In this document: positions 32,319 through 41,040 of the stretch, piece by piece | Layout: every line of letters begins with the position of its first letter | Position numbering within the stretch: the first letter of the stretch is position 1 | Assembly (NCBI GenBank): GCA_965364515.1 | Contig: CBDTXZ010000003.1 | Coordinates: 1 to 44,751, forward strand | Length of the DNA: 44,751 nucleotides | Direction of reading: 5' to 3' | From: JAHEDH01 sp965364515 | GTDB lineage: Bacteria; Actinomycetota; Acidimicrobiia; Spongiisociales; ZC4RG35 | Position numbers and translations under genes: made by a program | The notes under the pieces: model-generated | Seen by the model: the letters and a program-made list of their open reading frames with translations, nothing else | What the model was told of the DNA's origin: nothing | Databases searched by the model: none

Positions 32319-33200
32319 ATGGAACTGAGACCCGTCAACCCGTCGACCGACCTTCCCGCCCTGAACGCACTGTTCGACCTGGCAGCGGCGTGCGACGGAC
32401 ACCGTCCGATCGGCGAGCACAAATATCTCGACTTGATCCACCCGGATCCCGACGGAACCGCCGGCATCGTCGCGGAGATCGACGGTGAGCCGGTGGCATA
32501 CGTTGCCATCGGCCACATGCCGGATACGTCGACCTGTGCGATGGAACTGGCGCTCCATCCGATGCACCGTGATCACGAGACGATGGAAGCCATGATCGCC
32601 GCCGGCGTCGAACGGGTTCGTAGGGTCTGCGGGACACGGGTGCGGATGTGGGCGTTTCAGCCTCACATCGCCGCAGTCCTCGAAGAAATGGGCTTCAGCG
32701 AGGAGCGGGAGCTTCGCCAGCTACGCCGCCCGCTTCCGCACCCCGACCCGCCTCACTATCCACCTGAAGTAGAGGTCGAGGCATTTGTCGAGGGTCGCGA
32801 CGAATCGACCTGGCTCGAGGTCAACAACCTGGCATTCTCCGGGCACCCGGAGAACGGGCACTGGACGATGGAGGTCTTGGAGGATCGTGAACGTCAGCCC
32901 TGGTTCTCTCCCGAAGGCATCCGGATGGCATGGATCGGAACCGATCTCGCCGGGTTCTGTTGGACCAAGCAGCACGACACGGACCTCGGAGAGATCTATG
33001 TGATCGCCGTGCATCCGTCGCATCGGCGACGTGGTCTGGGAAGAGCACTCGTGCTCGACGGGATGCGATCCATGGCCGACCGCGGGATGTCATCGGCGAT
33101 GCTCTACGTCGATGCCGACAATCAGCCCGGCCTGGCTCTCTACGAGCAGTTGGGCTTCCGACTCGATCACGTGGACCGATCGTTCACCAAGAACGTGTGA
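32319..33200 (+). CDS. mshD: Mycothiol synthase (MshD-like, tandem GNAT)
   Basis: A 293-residue double-GNAT protein that would acetylate cysteinyl-glucosaminyl-inositol to finish mycothiol. The degenerate N-terminal GNAT half ends around residue 140. The linker has the family hallmark N-N-L-A-F-S-G-H-P-E-N-G-H-W, and the active C-terminal half shows I-Y-V-I-A-V-H-P-S-H-R-R-R-G-L-G-R-A-L and Y-V-D-A-D-N-Q-P-G-L-A-L-Y. Length and layout fit MshD (about 300 residues). The assignment rests on the H-P-E-N-G-H-W region; another double GNAT is possible but less likely. Other msh genes are not in the window. Confidence 0.78.
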   Translation: MELRPVNPSTDLPALNALFDLAAACDGHRPIGEHKYLDLIHPDPDGTAGIVAEIDGEPVAYVAIGHMPDTSTCAMELALHPMHRDHETMEAMIAAGVERVRRVCGTRVRMWAFQPHIAAVLEEMGFSEERELRQLRRPLPHPDPPHYPPEVEVEAFVEGRDESTWLEVNNLAFSGHPENGHWTMEVLEDRERQPWFSPEGIRMAWIGTDLAGFCWTKQHDTDLGEIYVIAVHPSHRRRGLGRALVLDGMRSMADRGMSSAMLYVDADNQPGLALYEQLGFRLDHVDRSFTKNV

Positions 33201-33202
33201 TC

Positions 33203-33364
33203 TCAGCCGAAGCGGCGTTCACAGCTGGGGCAGCGGGCGTCCGACTCGCTCGTGGTTGCCGAGCACCACGGGCACGGAAGATCACAGTCGCCGGAGAGAT
33301 CGAGCACATCGAGCGAGCCCACAGCAGGGTCGGAATGCGTCTGGACCGGAGTCGTTCTCCTCAT
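33203..33364 (-). CDS. 53-residue zinc-ribbon protein
   Basis: Too short for most gene callers. The reading frame from ATG 33364 encodes an N-terminal polar segment followed by C-P-W-C (C31, C34) and C-P-S-C (C45, C48), a classic four-cysteine zinc ribbon, ending R-R-F-G before TGA. The 10-residue gap between the CxxC pairs and the tail position of the ribbon are typical of tiny zinc-ribbon proteins. No good ribosome site is visible. It lies 54 bp downstream of the degenerate kinase gene on the same strand and ends 2 bp from the convergent mshD stop. Function unknown. Confidence 0.55.
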   Translation of the reverse strand: MRRTTPVQTHSDPAVGSLDVLDLSGDCDLPCPWCSATTSESDARCPSCERRFG

Positions 33365-33418
33365 GGCATCGCACCATAGAGCGGATCAGCCCGCGAACGG
33401 TGGATTTCGCGATCTCGG

Positions 33419-34246
33419 TCAGGCGATCGCCGAGCTCAGGTCCGTGATGAGGTAGTTCAGGTCGCCGAGCCTGCCGTCGCGCTGCTCGGCTGCGTCGAGC
33501 ATCGCCATCGAGGCGTGATAGGCGATCCACGGCTTGAGGCGTTCCTGGGAGAAGCGTGCTCCGTACCCTTCCCACAGGGCTTGCGCGGCATCGGGGCCGA
33601 GCGTGCGGCTGAAACGCCAGGTGGCGAGACTGAGGTCCCATTCGGGCGGTGCGAGCGTCGCCCACTCCCAGCCGATCAGCGTCATCGCACCATCCTCCGA
33701 CACGAGGAACTTCTCCGGTTGGGGCCTGGTGTGTGACGGCACCGGTGCGGTCGAATCCGGACGGTTGGACGACGACTTCGCAGCATCCAACACCGCGGCC
33801 GGGAGCTCCAGCCTCCGCCGGTACCGCTCGAGACGGTCGAGCGTCGACTTGTAGTGGGCGACCACGTACTCGCCGTCGATCCCTCCCTCGAGGTTGGTGA
33901 TGTGGGCCTGTGAGTCATGGATGCCGCGGAGCAGCTTGCCGGCTTTTGCGATGGTGTCGAGATTGCGAGGGAGCGCAGCGAGATTCCACGCTCCACCGTC
34001 CGTCATACGAATCCAGGAATGGCCCTCGGTCGCACCCCGCTCGAGGATCTGCGGGACTCCATCGACGCCGAGGAGCGCCTCGAGCGCGTGCCGCTCTCTG
34101 CGTTCACGTGAGGGTGTCGCATAGATCTTGACGACGGTCGAATCGCCGTTCTCCCTCAGGAGTCGATAGACGTGATTCGACTGAAAAGACAGTTCCTTGA
34201 TCGTGGCGCCGGAGGCGATGCTCTGGATGATCTCGCGAGGGTTCAC
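33419..34246 (-). CDS. APH/choline-kinase-fold protein lacking catalytic residues (predicted pseudokinase)
   Basis: A 275-residue protein with the aminoglycoside phosphotransferase fold: N-lobe V-V-K-I-Y-A-T (Lys that binds ATP) and a C-lobe ending in helices. The catalytic loop, normally H-G-D-x-x-x-x-N, reads H-T-R-P-Q-P-E-K, so the catalytic Asp is Arg and the Asn is Lys. The metal-binding D-(W/F)-E reads G-W-E. All three canonical acids or amides needed for phosphotransfer are absent while the fold residues remain, and the frame is intact. I infer a binding or regulatory role. GTG 34246 is the likely start, divergent from thrS. Confidence 0.8.
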   Translation of the reverse strand: MNPREIIQSIASGATIKELSFQSNHVYRLLRENGDSTVVKIYATPSRERRERHALEALLGVDGVPQILERGATEGHSWIRMTDGGAWNLAALPRNLDTIAKAGKLLRGIHDSQAHITNLEGGIDGEYVVAHYKSTLDRLERYRRRLELPAAVLDAAKSSSNRPDSTAPVPSHTRPQPEKFLVSEDGAMTLIGWEWATLAPPEWDLSLATWRFSRTLGPDAAQALWEGYGARFSQERLKPWIAYHASMAMLDAAEQRDGRLGDLNYLITDLSSAIA

Positions 34247-34312
34247 CGGGTTCGTCTACTCCTGCTGCGGCTGGGCGGCGCATAATCGAGAGGGTTCCCC
34301 CGGTCGCCGCTG

Positions 34313-34318
34313 TACGAT
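34313..34318 (+). promoter_or_regulatory. Possible -10 element (TACGAT) upstream of thrS
   Basis: TACGAT fits TANNNT and would give a 5' leader of about 27 nt before the GTG at 34352. There is no room for a T-box riboswitch, and none is seen. The -35 region is not recognisable. Confidence 0.3.
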
Positions 34319-34351
34319 TGCGTCCTCCACAACGCTAGCGAGAAATTCAAC

Positions 34352-36292
34352 GTGTCCATCGATATTCGTCTCCCCGACGGGAGCGTCGTAGAACATCCAG
34401 ACGGTGCAACCGGTTTGGACGTGGCCGAGGCAATCGGTTCACGTCTCGCCAAGGCCGCAGTGGCGGTGAGGCTCGACGGAGCGTGGCTCGACCTCACGCG
34501 CCCGCTCCCGCACGGCGGTTCCATCGAGATCATCACGGAGAACACCGAGGACGGTCGCTCGGTGCTGAGGCATTCGGCGGCTCACGTGCTCGCCCAGGCC
34601 GTCCTCGATCTCTACGAGGACGCCACGTTTGCGATCGGCCCGGCGATCACCGACGGGTTCTACTACGACTTCAGCGTGGATGAGCCGTTCACCCCCGAAG
34701 ACCTCGAGCGGATCGAGGTGCGGATGGCGGAGATCATCGAAGCCGACCAGCCCTTCGTCCGCGAGGCGATGGGAAGGGACGAGGCACTCGAGCTCTTCTC
34801 CGACCACGAGTTCAAACGCGAGATCATCGAGACCGTCGAACCGGGGGAGGTCTCGGCCGGCGACGAAGTGACCGTCTACCGCAACAACGGTTTCGTCGAT
34901 CTCTGCCGAGGGCCGCACGTGCCGACCACCGGTCGCCTGCAGGCCGTCAAGCTGCTTCGGATCGCCGGGGCGTATTGGCGCGGCGACGAATCCAATCCCC
35001 AACTCCAGCGCATCTACGGCACGGCGTGGGAATCGAAGAAGGAACTAGACGACTACCTGCACCGGCTCGAGGAGGCCGAGCGGCGCGACCATCGCAAGCT
35101 CGGTCCCGAGCTCGACCTGTTCTCGTTCCCGAAGGAGATGGGCTCGGGCCTGGTCGTATGGCATCCCAAGGGTGGACTGGTCCGCAAGTTGATCGAAGAC
35201 CATTCCCGACGACTGCACGAGCAATACGGGTTCGACTTCGTCTTCTCTCCCCACCTCGCCAAGGAAGACCTGTGGAACACTTCGGGTCACCTCCAGTGGT
35301 ACTCCGAGGGGATGTATCCCGGGATGGAGATGGATCACGGCGACGCCTACCGGGTGAAGCCGATGAATTGCCCGTTCCACATCATGATCTATCGGAGTCG
35401 CGGGCGCTCGTACCGAGAGCTGCCCCTGCGCCTAGGAGAGCTGGGCGCTGTGTACCGCTACGAGCGTTCCGGCGTTCTCCACGGTCTTCTGCGAGCCCGA
35501 GGGTTCACCCAGGACGACTCGCACACCTTCTGCACGAGAGATCAACTCGGCGACGAGCTCGCCATGCACCTGGAATTCGTGCTCACCTGGTTGAAGGACT
35601 TCGGCTTCACCGAGTTCGAGGCCGATCTGTCGACCAGGCCCGAGAAGTACGTCGGCGAGGTCTCCCAATGGGACGAAGCAGAGGCCTCTCTGGCGGACGC
35701 GCTCGATCGGGCGGGTCTTGCGTACAGCGTCGCCGAGGGCGACGGCGCCTTCTACGGCCCCAAGATCGACGTCCACGTCAAGGACGCGATCGGCAGGCGG
35801 TGGCAGATGTCGACGATCCAAGTCGACTTCAACCTGCCCGAGCGGTTCGAGATCGAGTACGCCGGTGCCGACAACACCCCAGAGCGTCCCGCCATGATCC
35901 ACTGTGCGAAGGCAGGGTCGATCGAGCGGTTCTTCGGCGTCCTGGTCGAACACTACGCAGGGGCCTTCCCGACCTGGCTCGCGCCGGTCCAGGCAGTGAT
36001 CGTGCCGGTCGCCGATCGCCACATCGACTATGCCGAGGCGGTCGCGGATCAACTCGCCGAAGCCGGCCTTCGCGCAGAGGTCGACGCCTCGGGTGAGACC
36101 GTCGGCGAGAAGATCAGAAGGGCGATCACTGCGAAGACCCCGGCAGTCATGGTCGTCGGCGATCGCGATGTCGATGCCGGGACGGCGGGTTTCCGTCGCT
36201 ATGGAGCCGATGAGGAGCGGCGCGGGGTCGGCATCGACGACATCATCGCCGAACTCGGAGCCGAAGCCACACCTCCGGGAGTCGCGTCGTGA
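34352..36292 (+). CDS. thrS: Threonine--tRNA ligase
   Basis: A 646-residue class II synthetase that charges tRNA-Thr and edits mischarged serine. Domains in order: TGS (1-60), editing/SAD domain with H-S-A-A-H and L-C-R-G-P-H (60-230), catalytic core with K-P-M-N-C-P-F-H (zinc Cys), R-Y-E-R-S-G motif 2, and H-C-A-K-A-G-S-I-E-R-F motif 3, then the anticodon-binding domain from about 540. Full length compared with about 640 in E. coli. GTG start; the TGA overlaps the GTG of the next gene (GTGA). As in other actinobacteria it heads the block that leads to the PIM and pdx genes. Confidence 0.97.
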   Translation: MSIDIRLPDGSVVEHPDGATGLDVAEAIGSRLAKAAVAVRLDGAWLDLTRPLPHGGSIEIITENTEDGRSVLRHSAAHVLAQAVLDLYEDATFAIGPAITDGFYYDFSVDEPFTPEDLERIEVRMAEIIEADQPFVREAMGRDEALELFSDHEFKREIIETVEPGEVSAGDEVTVYRNNGFVDLCRGPHVPTTGRLQAVKLLRIAGAYWRGDESNPQLQRIYGTAWESKKELDDYLHRLEEAERRDHRKLGPELDLFSFPKEMGSGLVVWHPKGGLVRKLIEDHSRRLHEQYGFDFVFSPHLAKEDLWNTSGHLQWYSEGMYPGMEMDHGDAYRVKPMNCPFHIMIYRSRGRSYRELPLRLGELGAVYRYERSGVLHGLLRARGFTQDDSHTFCTRDQLGDELAMHLEFVLTWLKDFGFTEFEADLSTRPEKYVGEVSQWDEAEASLADALDRAGLAYSVAEGDGAFYGPKIDVHVKDAIGRRWQMSTIQVDFNLPERFEIEYAGADNTPERPAMIHCAKAGSIERFFGVLVEHYAGAFPTWLAPVQAVIVPVADRHIDYAEAVADQLAEAGLRAEVDASGETVGEKIRRAITAKTPAVMVVGDRDVDAGTAGFRRYGADEERRGVGIDDIIAELGAEATPPGVAS

Positions 36293-36762
36293 CGGACGGT
36301 ATCCATGTCCCCCGGGAGATCGCTGACGCTGAAGGCATCCCCGAAGATCTCGACGCCAACATCGTCGGCCCGTACCGCTTTCCCGACCCTCGCCGCAGAA
36401 GGATCGCCGGCTGGATGTACGGAGCCGGCGCCGTCGTTCTCGCCGTGCTGGCCGTGAGCGTGGCGACCCTCTACTGGGTCACGGCCGTCCTTATGGCACT
36501 CCTCGCAGGCTGGCACTTCTGGGCGTCGTGGCCACTTTCCGTGGACCAGGAGCACGCCCTCGAACTCTCGGCGGGACTCGCCCCGTTTGCGGTCGGACAC
36601 GCCTCGGCGGCGGTCACGTTCCACGGCGTGCGGAGCCGGCCACAATGGAGTGTGATCATGTACTCCGCAGACGATCCGCCAACCCAGCGGGCACTGGTCC
36701 AACTCGACGCCATCACCGGCAAACCCATCGACGAGGTCTACACCGAGTCCGTTCCCGAATAG
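36289..36762 (+). CDS. Two-helix membrane protein, function unknown
   Basis: A 157-residue protein starting at the GTG that overlaps the thrS stop, so it is translationally coupled to thrS. A 40-residue polar N-terminus is followed by two adjacent helices (AGAVVLAVLAVSVATLYWVT and LMALLAGWHFWASWPL) and a soluble C-terminal domain of about 80 residues (V-G-H-A-S-A-A-V-T-F-H-G-V-R-S-R-P-Q-W-S-V-I-M-Y). I recognise no family. The soluble part may be cytoplasmic. Confidence 0.75.
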   Translation: MTDGIHVPREIADAEGIPEDLDANIVGPYRFPDPRRRRIAGWMYGAGAVVLAVLAVSVATLYWVTAVLMALLAGWHFWASWPLSVDQEHALELSAGLAPFAVGHASAAVTFHGVRSRPQWSVIMYSADDPPTQRALVQLDAITGKPIDEVYTESVPE

Positions 36763-36872
36763 CACCTCGCCGGGTCGCTCCTGGCGAGCCGGGATCGATG
36801 TCGACGGTTGCCCCGGTTGCGAGACGCCCCGAATCCGTGTCATCATCCCCGCCTTCAAAACGAGAGGCGGTC

Positions 36873-38117
36873 ATGACGTCGAGAGGTGAAGCGCGGACCC
36901 TGATACGCAAGGGCCTCCGGGCCTGGTTCCGGACACCACCCAGGCGGCACGGTGAGGTCGAAAGCACCCGGGAAGTCAGCTTTCTCGAACTGTTCTACGA
37001 CCTGGTCTACGTCGTCTTGATCGCCCAGGTCTCCCACCACCTCGCCGAACACGTCAACTGGGAAGGAGTGCGGGACTTCGCCATCGTCTTCGGCCTCATC
37101 TGGCTGGCGTGGCTGAACGGCACGATGTGGCACGAACTCCACTCCCGAGAGGACGGCCGGAGCCGGAACTACATCTTCGTCCAGATGGCTCTCCTCGCAC
37201 TGCTGGCGGTGTTCGCCGGCGACGCGACCGGAGACGGCGGAACCGCGTTCGCCATCACCTATGCAGTCCTGTTCTCGTTGTACACGTGGCAGTGGTACAC
37301 GATCCGTCGGATCGACGATCCGATGTACCACCCGATGACGGCCCAATACCTCGCTGCCATGGGGATCACCGTCACGGCCATGATCGCCAGCGCGTTCGTC
37401 TCCGACGGTCCGAGGTTGGCGATCTGGGGAGCTCTGGTCATCCTGTGGGTCGTCGGCGGGTACACCCGCATGCGCCGAGACCCCTCCGGGACCTTCACCT
37501 ATGGCCTCACCGGGTCCCTGGTCGAGCGGTTCGGCCTCTTCACGATCATCGTGCTCGGCGAAGTCGTCGTCGGGGTGGTCGAAGGAATCGGCGAAGCCGA
37601 AGAGCTCACGGTGAGAACCGTGGCCACCGGAGTCATCGCCCTGACGATCGGCTTCGGCATCTGGTGGAACTACTTCGACAGCCTCGGCCGCCGCATCCCC
37701 GATCAGGGCGTCGGACGTCTGGCAGCCTGGTTCAACCTCCATTTCCCGTTGACCATGGGCATCGCAGCCGGGGGAGCTGCGATGGTGAGCCTGGTGGAGC
37801 ACGCCGCCGATCCGAGGACGCCGAGCGCAACGGCATGGTTGCTCACCGGCTCGGTGACGGTCGTCCTGGCGTCGATCGCTGCGGCCGCACAAGCGCTGCC
37901 GGACGATCGTTTCCCGCCCGGCTGGCTCCGGCAGTTGGTGCCGACCTTTGCAGTCGCGGGCGCAGCGATCCTCGTGATCGGGGCGGTCAGACCGACGCCG
38001 ATCGTCCTCGTCATCACGGTGTCGTTGCTCCTGGCGATGACGTGGTTCAGGATGTTCGCCCTGTTCCTCGTGCTCGGAGGCGTTCCAGGCGTGGCGCGAG
38101 ACGCAGCCGACACCTGA
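36873..38117 (+). CDS. Low temperature requirement A (LtrA) family protein
   Basis: A 414-residue polytopic protein with about 11 helices. The LtrA signature V-S-F-L-E-L-F-Y-D-L-V-Y-V-V opens the domain, followed by H-H-L-A-E-H and later R-F-G-L-F-T-I-I-V-L-G-E, Y-F-D and H-F-P-L-T-M-G-I-A. The name comes from a Listeria cold-growth mutant; the biochemical role is unknown. I took ATG 36873 with GAGAGGCGG upstream; ATG 36798 is an in-frame alternative that would add 25 polar residues. It converges with the citrate synthase gene. Confidence 0.88.
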   Translation: MTSRGEARTLIRKGLRAWFRTPPRRHGEVESTREVSFLELFYDLVYVVLIAQVSHHLAEHVNWEGVRDFAIVFGLIWLAWLNGTMWHELHSREDGRSRNYIFVQMALLALLAVFAGDATGDGGTAFAITYAVLFSLYTWQWYTIRRIDDPMYHPMTAQYLAAMGITVTAMIASAFVSDGPRLAIWGALVILWVVGGYTRMRRDPSGTFTYGLTGSLVERFGLFTIIVLGEVVVGVVEGIGEAEELTVRTVATGVIALTIGFGIWWNYFDSLGRRIPDQGVGRLAAWFNLHFPLTMGIAAGGAAMVSLVEHAADPRTPSATAWLLTGSVTVVLASIAAAAQALPDDRFPPGWLRQLVPTFAVAGAAILVIGAVRPTPIVLVITVSLLLAMTWFRMFALFLVLGGVPGVARDAADT

Positions 38118-38162
38118 GCAACGGCCGCGCTGCGGCGAACCGCGTGTCGATCGGCGGTCAGA

Positions 38163-39446
38163 TCACCGCTGGTCGACGGGCACGTAGTCGCGTTGTGCGG
38201 GCCCGTTGTAGACCTGGCGTGGCCGGAAGATGCGGCCTGCCGGGTCGAGGCTCATCTCACGGAACTGGGCGAGCCATCCCGGGAGCCGTCCGAGAGCGAA
38301 CAGGACGGTGAACATGTCGGCGGGGAAGCCCATCGCTCGGTAGATGATGCCCGAATAGAAGTCGACATTCGGGTACAGCTTTCGAGACACGAAGTAGTCG
38401 TCTTCGAGTGCGACTTCTTCGAGCTGCTTCGCCACGTCGAGCATCGGGTCCGCGACGCCGAGTTGCTCGAGTACGTCGTCGGCGACCGACTTGATGATGC
38501 GGGCACGCGGGTCGAAGTTCTTGTACACCCTGTGCCCGAATCCCATGAGCCGGAAGGGGTCGTCCTTGTCCTTCGCCTTCCCGACGAACTTGGAGACGTC
38601 CCCACCGTCGGCGACGATCCGCTCGAGCATCTCGAGCACGGCCTGGTTCGCTCCACCGTGGAGCGGGCCCGAGAGCGCGTGGATGCCGGCGGACACGGAC
38701 GAGAAGACGTTCGCCTGACCGGATCCGACCAGTCTGACCGCCGACGATGAGCAGTTCTGGCCGTGATCGGCGTGGAGGATCAACAGCACGTTGAGTGCGC
38801 GAGCGATCACCGGATTGGGCTCGTAGTCCTCGGCAGGCACGGAGAACATCATGTTGAGGAAATTCGAGCAGTAGTCGAGGTCGTTGCTGGGATACACATA
38901 CGGCTGGTGAGCCCGGTACTTGTACGACCATGCGATCATCGTCGGGAGCTTCGCGATCAGCCGACGGGTCGAGATGTCGAGGGCCTCGACGTCCTTTGGG
39001 GCGAGCGCGTCCGGGTAGTAGGTAGCCATGGCGGACGTCGCCGATGCCAGGATCTGCATGGGGTGCGCTTCGTGGGGGAACGCCTCGAAGAGATACTTCA
39101 TGTCCTCGCGCAGCAGGCTGTGCCTCGTGATCTGGCCGGTGAACGTCTCCAGCTCGGCCTTGTCGGGGAGCTCGCCGTAGTTGAGGAGGTAGGCGACTTC
39201 GAGGAAATCGCCCTTCTCGGCGAGCTGCTCGATGGGGTAGCCGCGGTACCTCAGGATGCCGGCCTCGCCATCGATGAAGGTGACGTTGCTGGCGCTCTCC
39301 GCGGTGTTGCCGAATCCTCGGTCGACGGTGACCATGCCGAGTGTCGACCGGACCGCCGAGATGTCGAAGCCGCTGTCACCGCTGGTTGCCTCAACCACTG
39401 GGGCGACGACTTCGTCGTCACCCGATCGAATCACCACTTCAGACAT
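38163..39446 (-). CDS. gltA: Citrate synthase
   Basis: A 427-residue type II citrate synthase condensing oxaloacetate and acetyl-CoA. Substrate and catalytic segments are present: H-A-D-H-G-Q-N-C-S-S-S-A-V-R (first active-site His region), G-P-L-H-G-G-A-N-Q (His), G-F-G-H-R-V-Y-K-N-F-D-P-R-A (His, Arg) and V-D-F-Y-S-G (Asp). The N-terminal beta-rich strand region typical of the hexameric Gram-negative-like/actinobacterial form is also present. The start ATG 39446 has GAGGAAG about 10 nt upstream. It is monocistronic, divergent from the phosphatidyltransferase gene by 117 bp. Confidence 0.96.
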   Translation of the reverse strand: MSEVVIRSGDDEVVAPVVEATSGDSGFDISAVRSTLGMVTVDRGFGNTAESASNVTFIDGEAGILRYRGYPIEQLAEKGDFLEVAYLLNYGELPDKAELETFTGQITRHSLLREDMKYLFEAFPHEAHPMQILASATSAMATYYPDALAPKDVEALDISTRRLIAKLPTMIAWSYKYRAHQPYVYPSNDLDYCSNFLNMMFSVPAEDYEPNPVIARALNVLLILHADHGQNCSSSAVRLVGSGQANVFSSVSAGIHALSGPLHGGANQAVLEMLERIVADGGDVSKFVGKAKDKDDPFRLMGFGHRVYKNFDPRARIIKSVADDVLEQLGVADPMLDVAKQLEEVALEDDYFVSRKLYPNVDFYSGIIYRAMGFPADMFTVLFALGRLPGWLAQFREMSLDPAGRIFRPRQVYNGPAQRDYVPVDQR

Positions 39447-39548
39447 AGCGCTGACACTTCCTCTCGAGAGTTGTCGGGTCATCCTATCGAATCGACCCTT
39501 CGGAGACTCAGGCCGGAAAGACGTTCGAGTCGGGACGTTCGCCCGTGT

Positions 39549-39554
39549 TAGCTT
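39549..39554 (+). promoter_or_regulatory. Possible -10 element (TAGCTT) before the phosphatidyltransferase gene
   Basis: TAGCTT lies 9 nt before ATG 39564 with no Shine-Dalgarno in the gap, so the PIM-cluster transcript may be leaderless or nearly so. TTCGAG at 39524-39529 is a weak -35 candidate at 19-bp spacing. Confidence 0.35.
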
Positions 39555-39563
39555 TGTTCATCC

Positions 39564-40148
39564 ATGATCGATCAGCGGTTGCGACCGCACCTCCACGGCA
39601 TCCTGGAGCCCATCGGCCGAACCCTGGTCAAGGTGGGCTTCACACCGACGGTCATGACCGTCCTCGGATTGCTGGTTGCGATCGTCGGCTCGGTCGTGAT
39701 CGGGTTCGACCAATTGTTCTGGGGCGGCTTGATCGCGTTGGGCGGTTCTGCCATCGATGGCCTGGACGGATCGGTGGCCCGGGCCTCCAATCGGGTGACG
39801 ATTCGAGGCGCCTATCTCGACAGTGTCTTCGATCGGGTCGGAGAGATCGCCATCCTCACCGGTCTGGCCGTCTCCCAGCGAAACGATGCCCGAATCCTCC
39901 TGCTGTGCCTGTTGTGCCTCGGAGGGGCGCTCTTGATCCCGTACATCCGAGCCAAAGCCGAGAATCTCGGCGTGGACGGCAGGGGCGGCATCCTGGGAAG
40001 GGCGGAACGGGTGATCCTCGCCACGGTCGGAGCGATGACCGGGCTCGTCGAGCCCATGCTCTGGGTGTTTCTGGTCGTCGCCTGGTTCACCGTCGGTCAA
40101 CGCTTCATGAGCACGTATCGAGACATCCCCTCTGGTGCGGGTGACTGA
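39564..40148 (+). CDS. CDP-alcohol phosphatidyltransferase (probable phosphatidylinositol phosphate synthase)
   Basis: A 194-residue, six-helix membrane enzyme. The family motif is intact: D-G-L-D-G-S-V-A-R-x8-G-A-Y-L-D-S-V-F-D, supplying the metal-binding aspartates. It transfers a phosphatidyl group from CDP-diacylglycerol to an alcohol. In this cluster, followed by a PatA-like acyltransferase and a PimA-like mannosyltransferase, the acceptor is most likely inositol-1-phosphate, as in mycobacterial PgsA1. The motif alone does not distinguish glycerol-phosphate acceptors. It overlaps the next gene by 8-14 bp. Confidence 0.87.
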   Translation: MIDQRLRPHLHGILEPIGRTLVKVGFTPTVMTVLGLLVAIVGSVVIGFDQLFWGGLIALGGSAIDGLDGSVARASNRVTIRGAYLDSVFDRVGEIAILTGLAVSQRNDARILLLCLLCLGGALLIPYIRAKAENLGVDGRGGILGRAERVILATVGAMTGLVEPMLWVFLVVAWFTVGQRFMSTYRDIPSGAGD

Positions 40149-41040
40149 GCTCAAGCACAGGATCTCCTTCCTCGCTCTGGCGGCAGGTGCCGGTCTCGTG
40201 GCGGCGCTCCCCATCGGGGTGGCGGTAGCGATCGGTGAGTTCGGCGGGCTGGTCTTCGGTCGGATCGCCCGATCGAAGCGAGCCATGGCTCGTCGCCATG
40301 CCACCCGGATCGGGGTTCAGACGACTTCGATGAACGGTCACCTCGACTCGACGTTCAAGGCGTACGGGAGATACTGGGCAGAAGCACTGTGGATGCGACC
40401 CCGCCATCGCGCGGTCATCGACGCAGGGATCACTCACGAGGGGGTCGAACACGTCGAAAAGCCCCGCGACGCGGGCACCGGAATGATCTACGTGCTTCCC
40501 CATCTCGGAAACTGGGAGTTCGCCGGGGCACTCGCCGAGATGCTCGGGATCAGGGTGGTGGCGGTTGCCGAGAACCTCGCCAATCGTCACATCCGGGACT
40601 GGTTCATAGGCCTCCGGAATCGCCTCGGGATCGATGTCGTCCTGGCCACCGGCTCACGCCAGGTGATGCGTGATCTGGAGGCTGCGATCGCCGACAACGC
40701 CGCAGTCGCGCTGCTGTCGGATCGAGACATCCGCGGCAGGGGCGTGGAGGTCGAGTTCTTCGGAGAGAAGACGACGTTGCCCGCCGGGGCGGCGACACTC
40801 GCGCTGCGTACCGGCGCTCCGGTACTGCCGGTTGCGTCGTACTTCCGTCCCGACGGTGGACACCACGTCGTGATTCAACCGCCGGTGTCAGTCGATCTGG
40901 ACCCTCCGGACAGGTCGGCGGAGGTCGCACGTGTGACGGGTGAGATCGCCGGCCGCCTCGAGAAGCTCGTGTTGCGGTCTCCCGAGCAATGGCACCTCCT
41001 CCAGCCGAACTGGCCGTCCGACCTCGAGGACCGAGGGTGA
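40135..41040 (+). CDS. Phosphatidylinositol mannoside acyltransferase (PatA-like, LpxL/HtrB family)
   Basis: A 301-residue inner-leaflet acyltransferase. The catalytic H-x4-E motif is in V-L-P-H-L-G-N-W-E-F-A-G, followed by A-V-A-E-N-L-A-N-R-H-I and L-L-S-D-R-D-I-R-G-R-G-V-E-V-E-F-F-G, a signature of this family. One N-terminal hydrophobic segment anchors it. It would acylate the mannose of phosphatidylinositol mannosides. The GTG starts at 40135 and 40141 both overlap the upstream stop; the stop overlaps the next GTG (GTGA). The three PIM genes are thus a coupled unit. Confidence 0.9.
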   Translation: MRVTELKHRISFLALAAGAGLVAALPIGVAVAIGEFGGLVFGRIARSKRAMARRHATRIGVQTTSMNGHLDSTFKAYGRYWAEALWMRPRHRAVIDAGITHEGVEHVEKPRDAGTGMIYVLPHLGNWEFAGALAEMLGIRVVAVAENLANRHIRDWFIGLRNRLGIDVVLATGSRQVMRDLEAAIADNAAVALLSDRDIRGRGVEVEFFGEKTTLPAGAATLALRTGAPVLPVASYFRPDGGHHVVIQPPVSVDLDPPDRSAEVARVTGEIAGRLEKLVLRSPEQWHLLQPNWPSDLEDRG

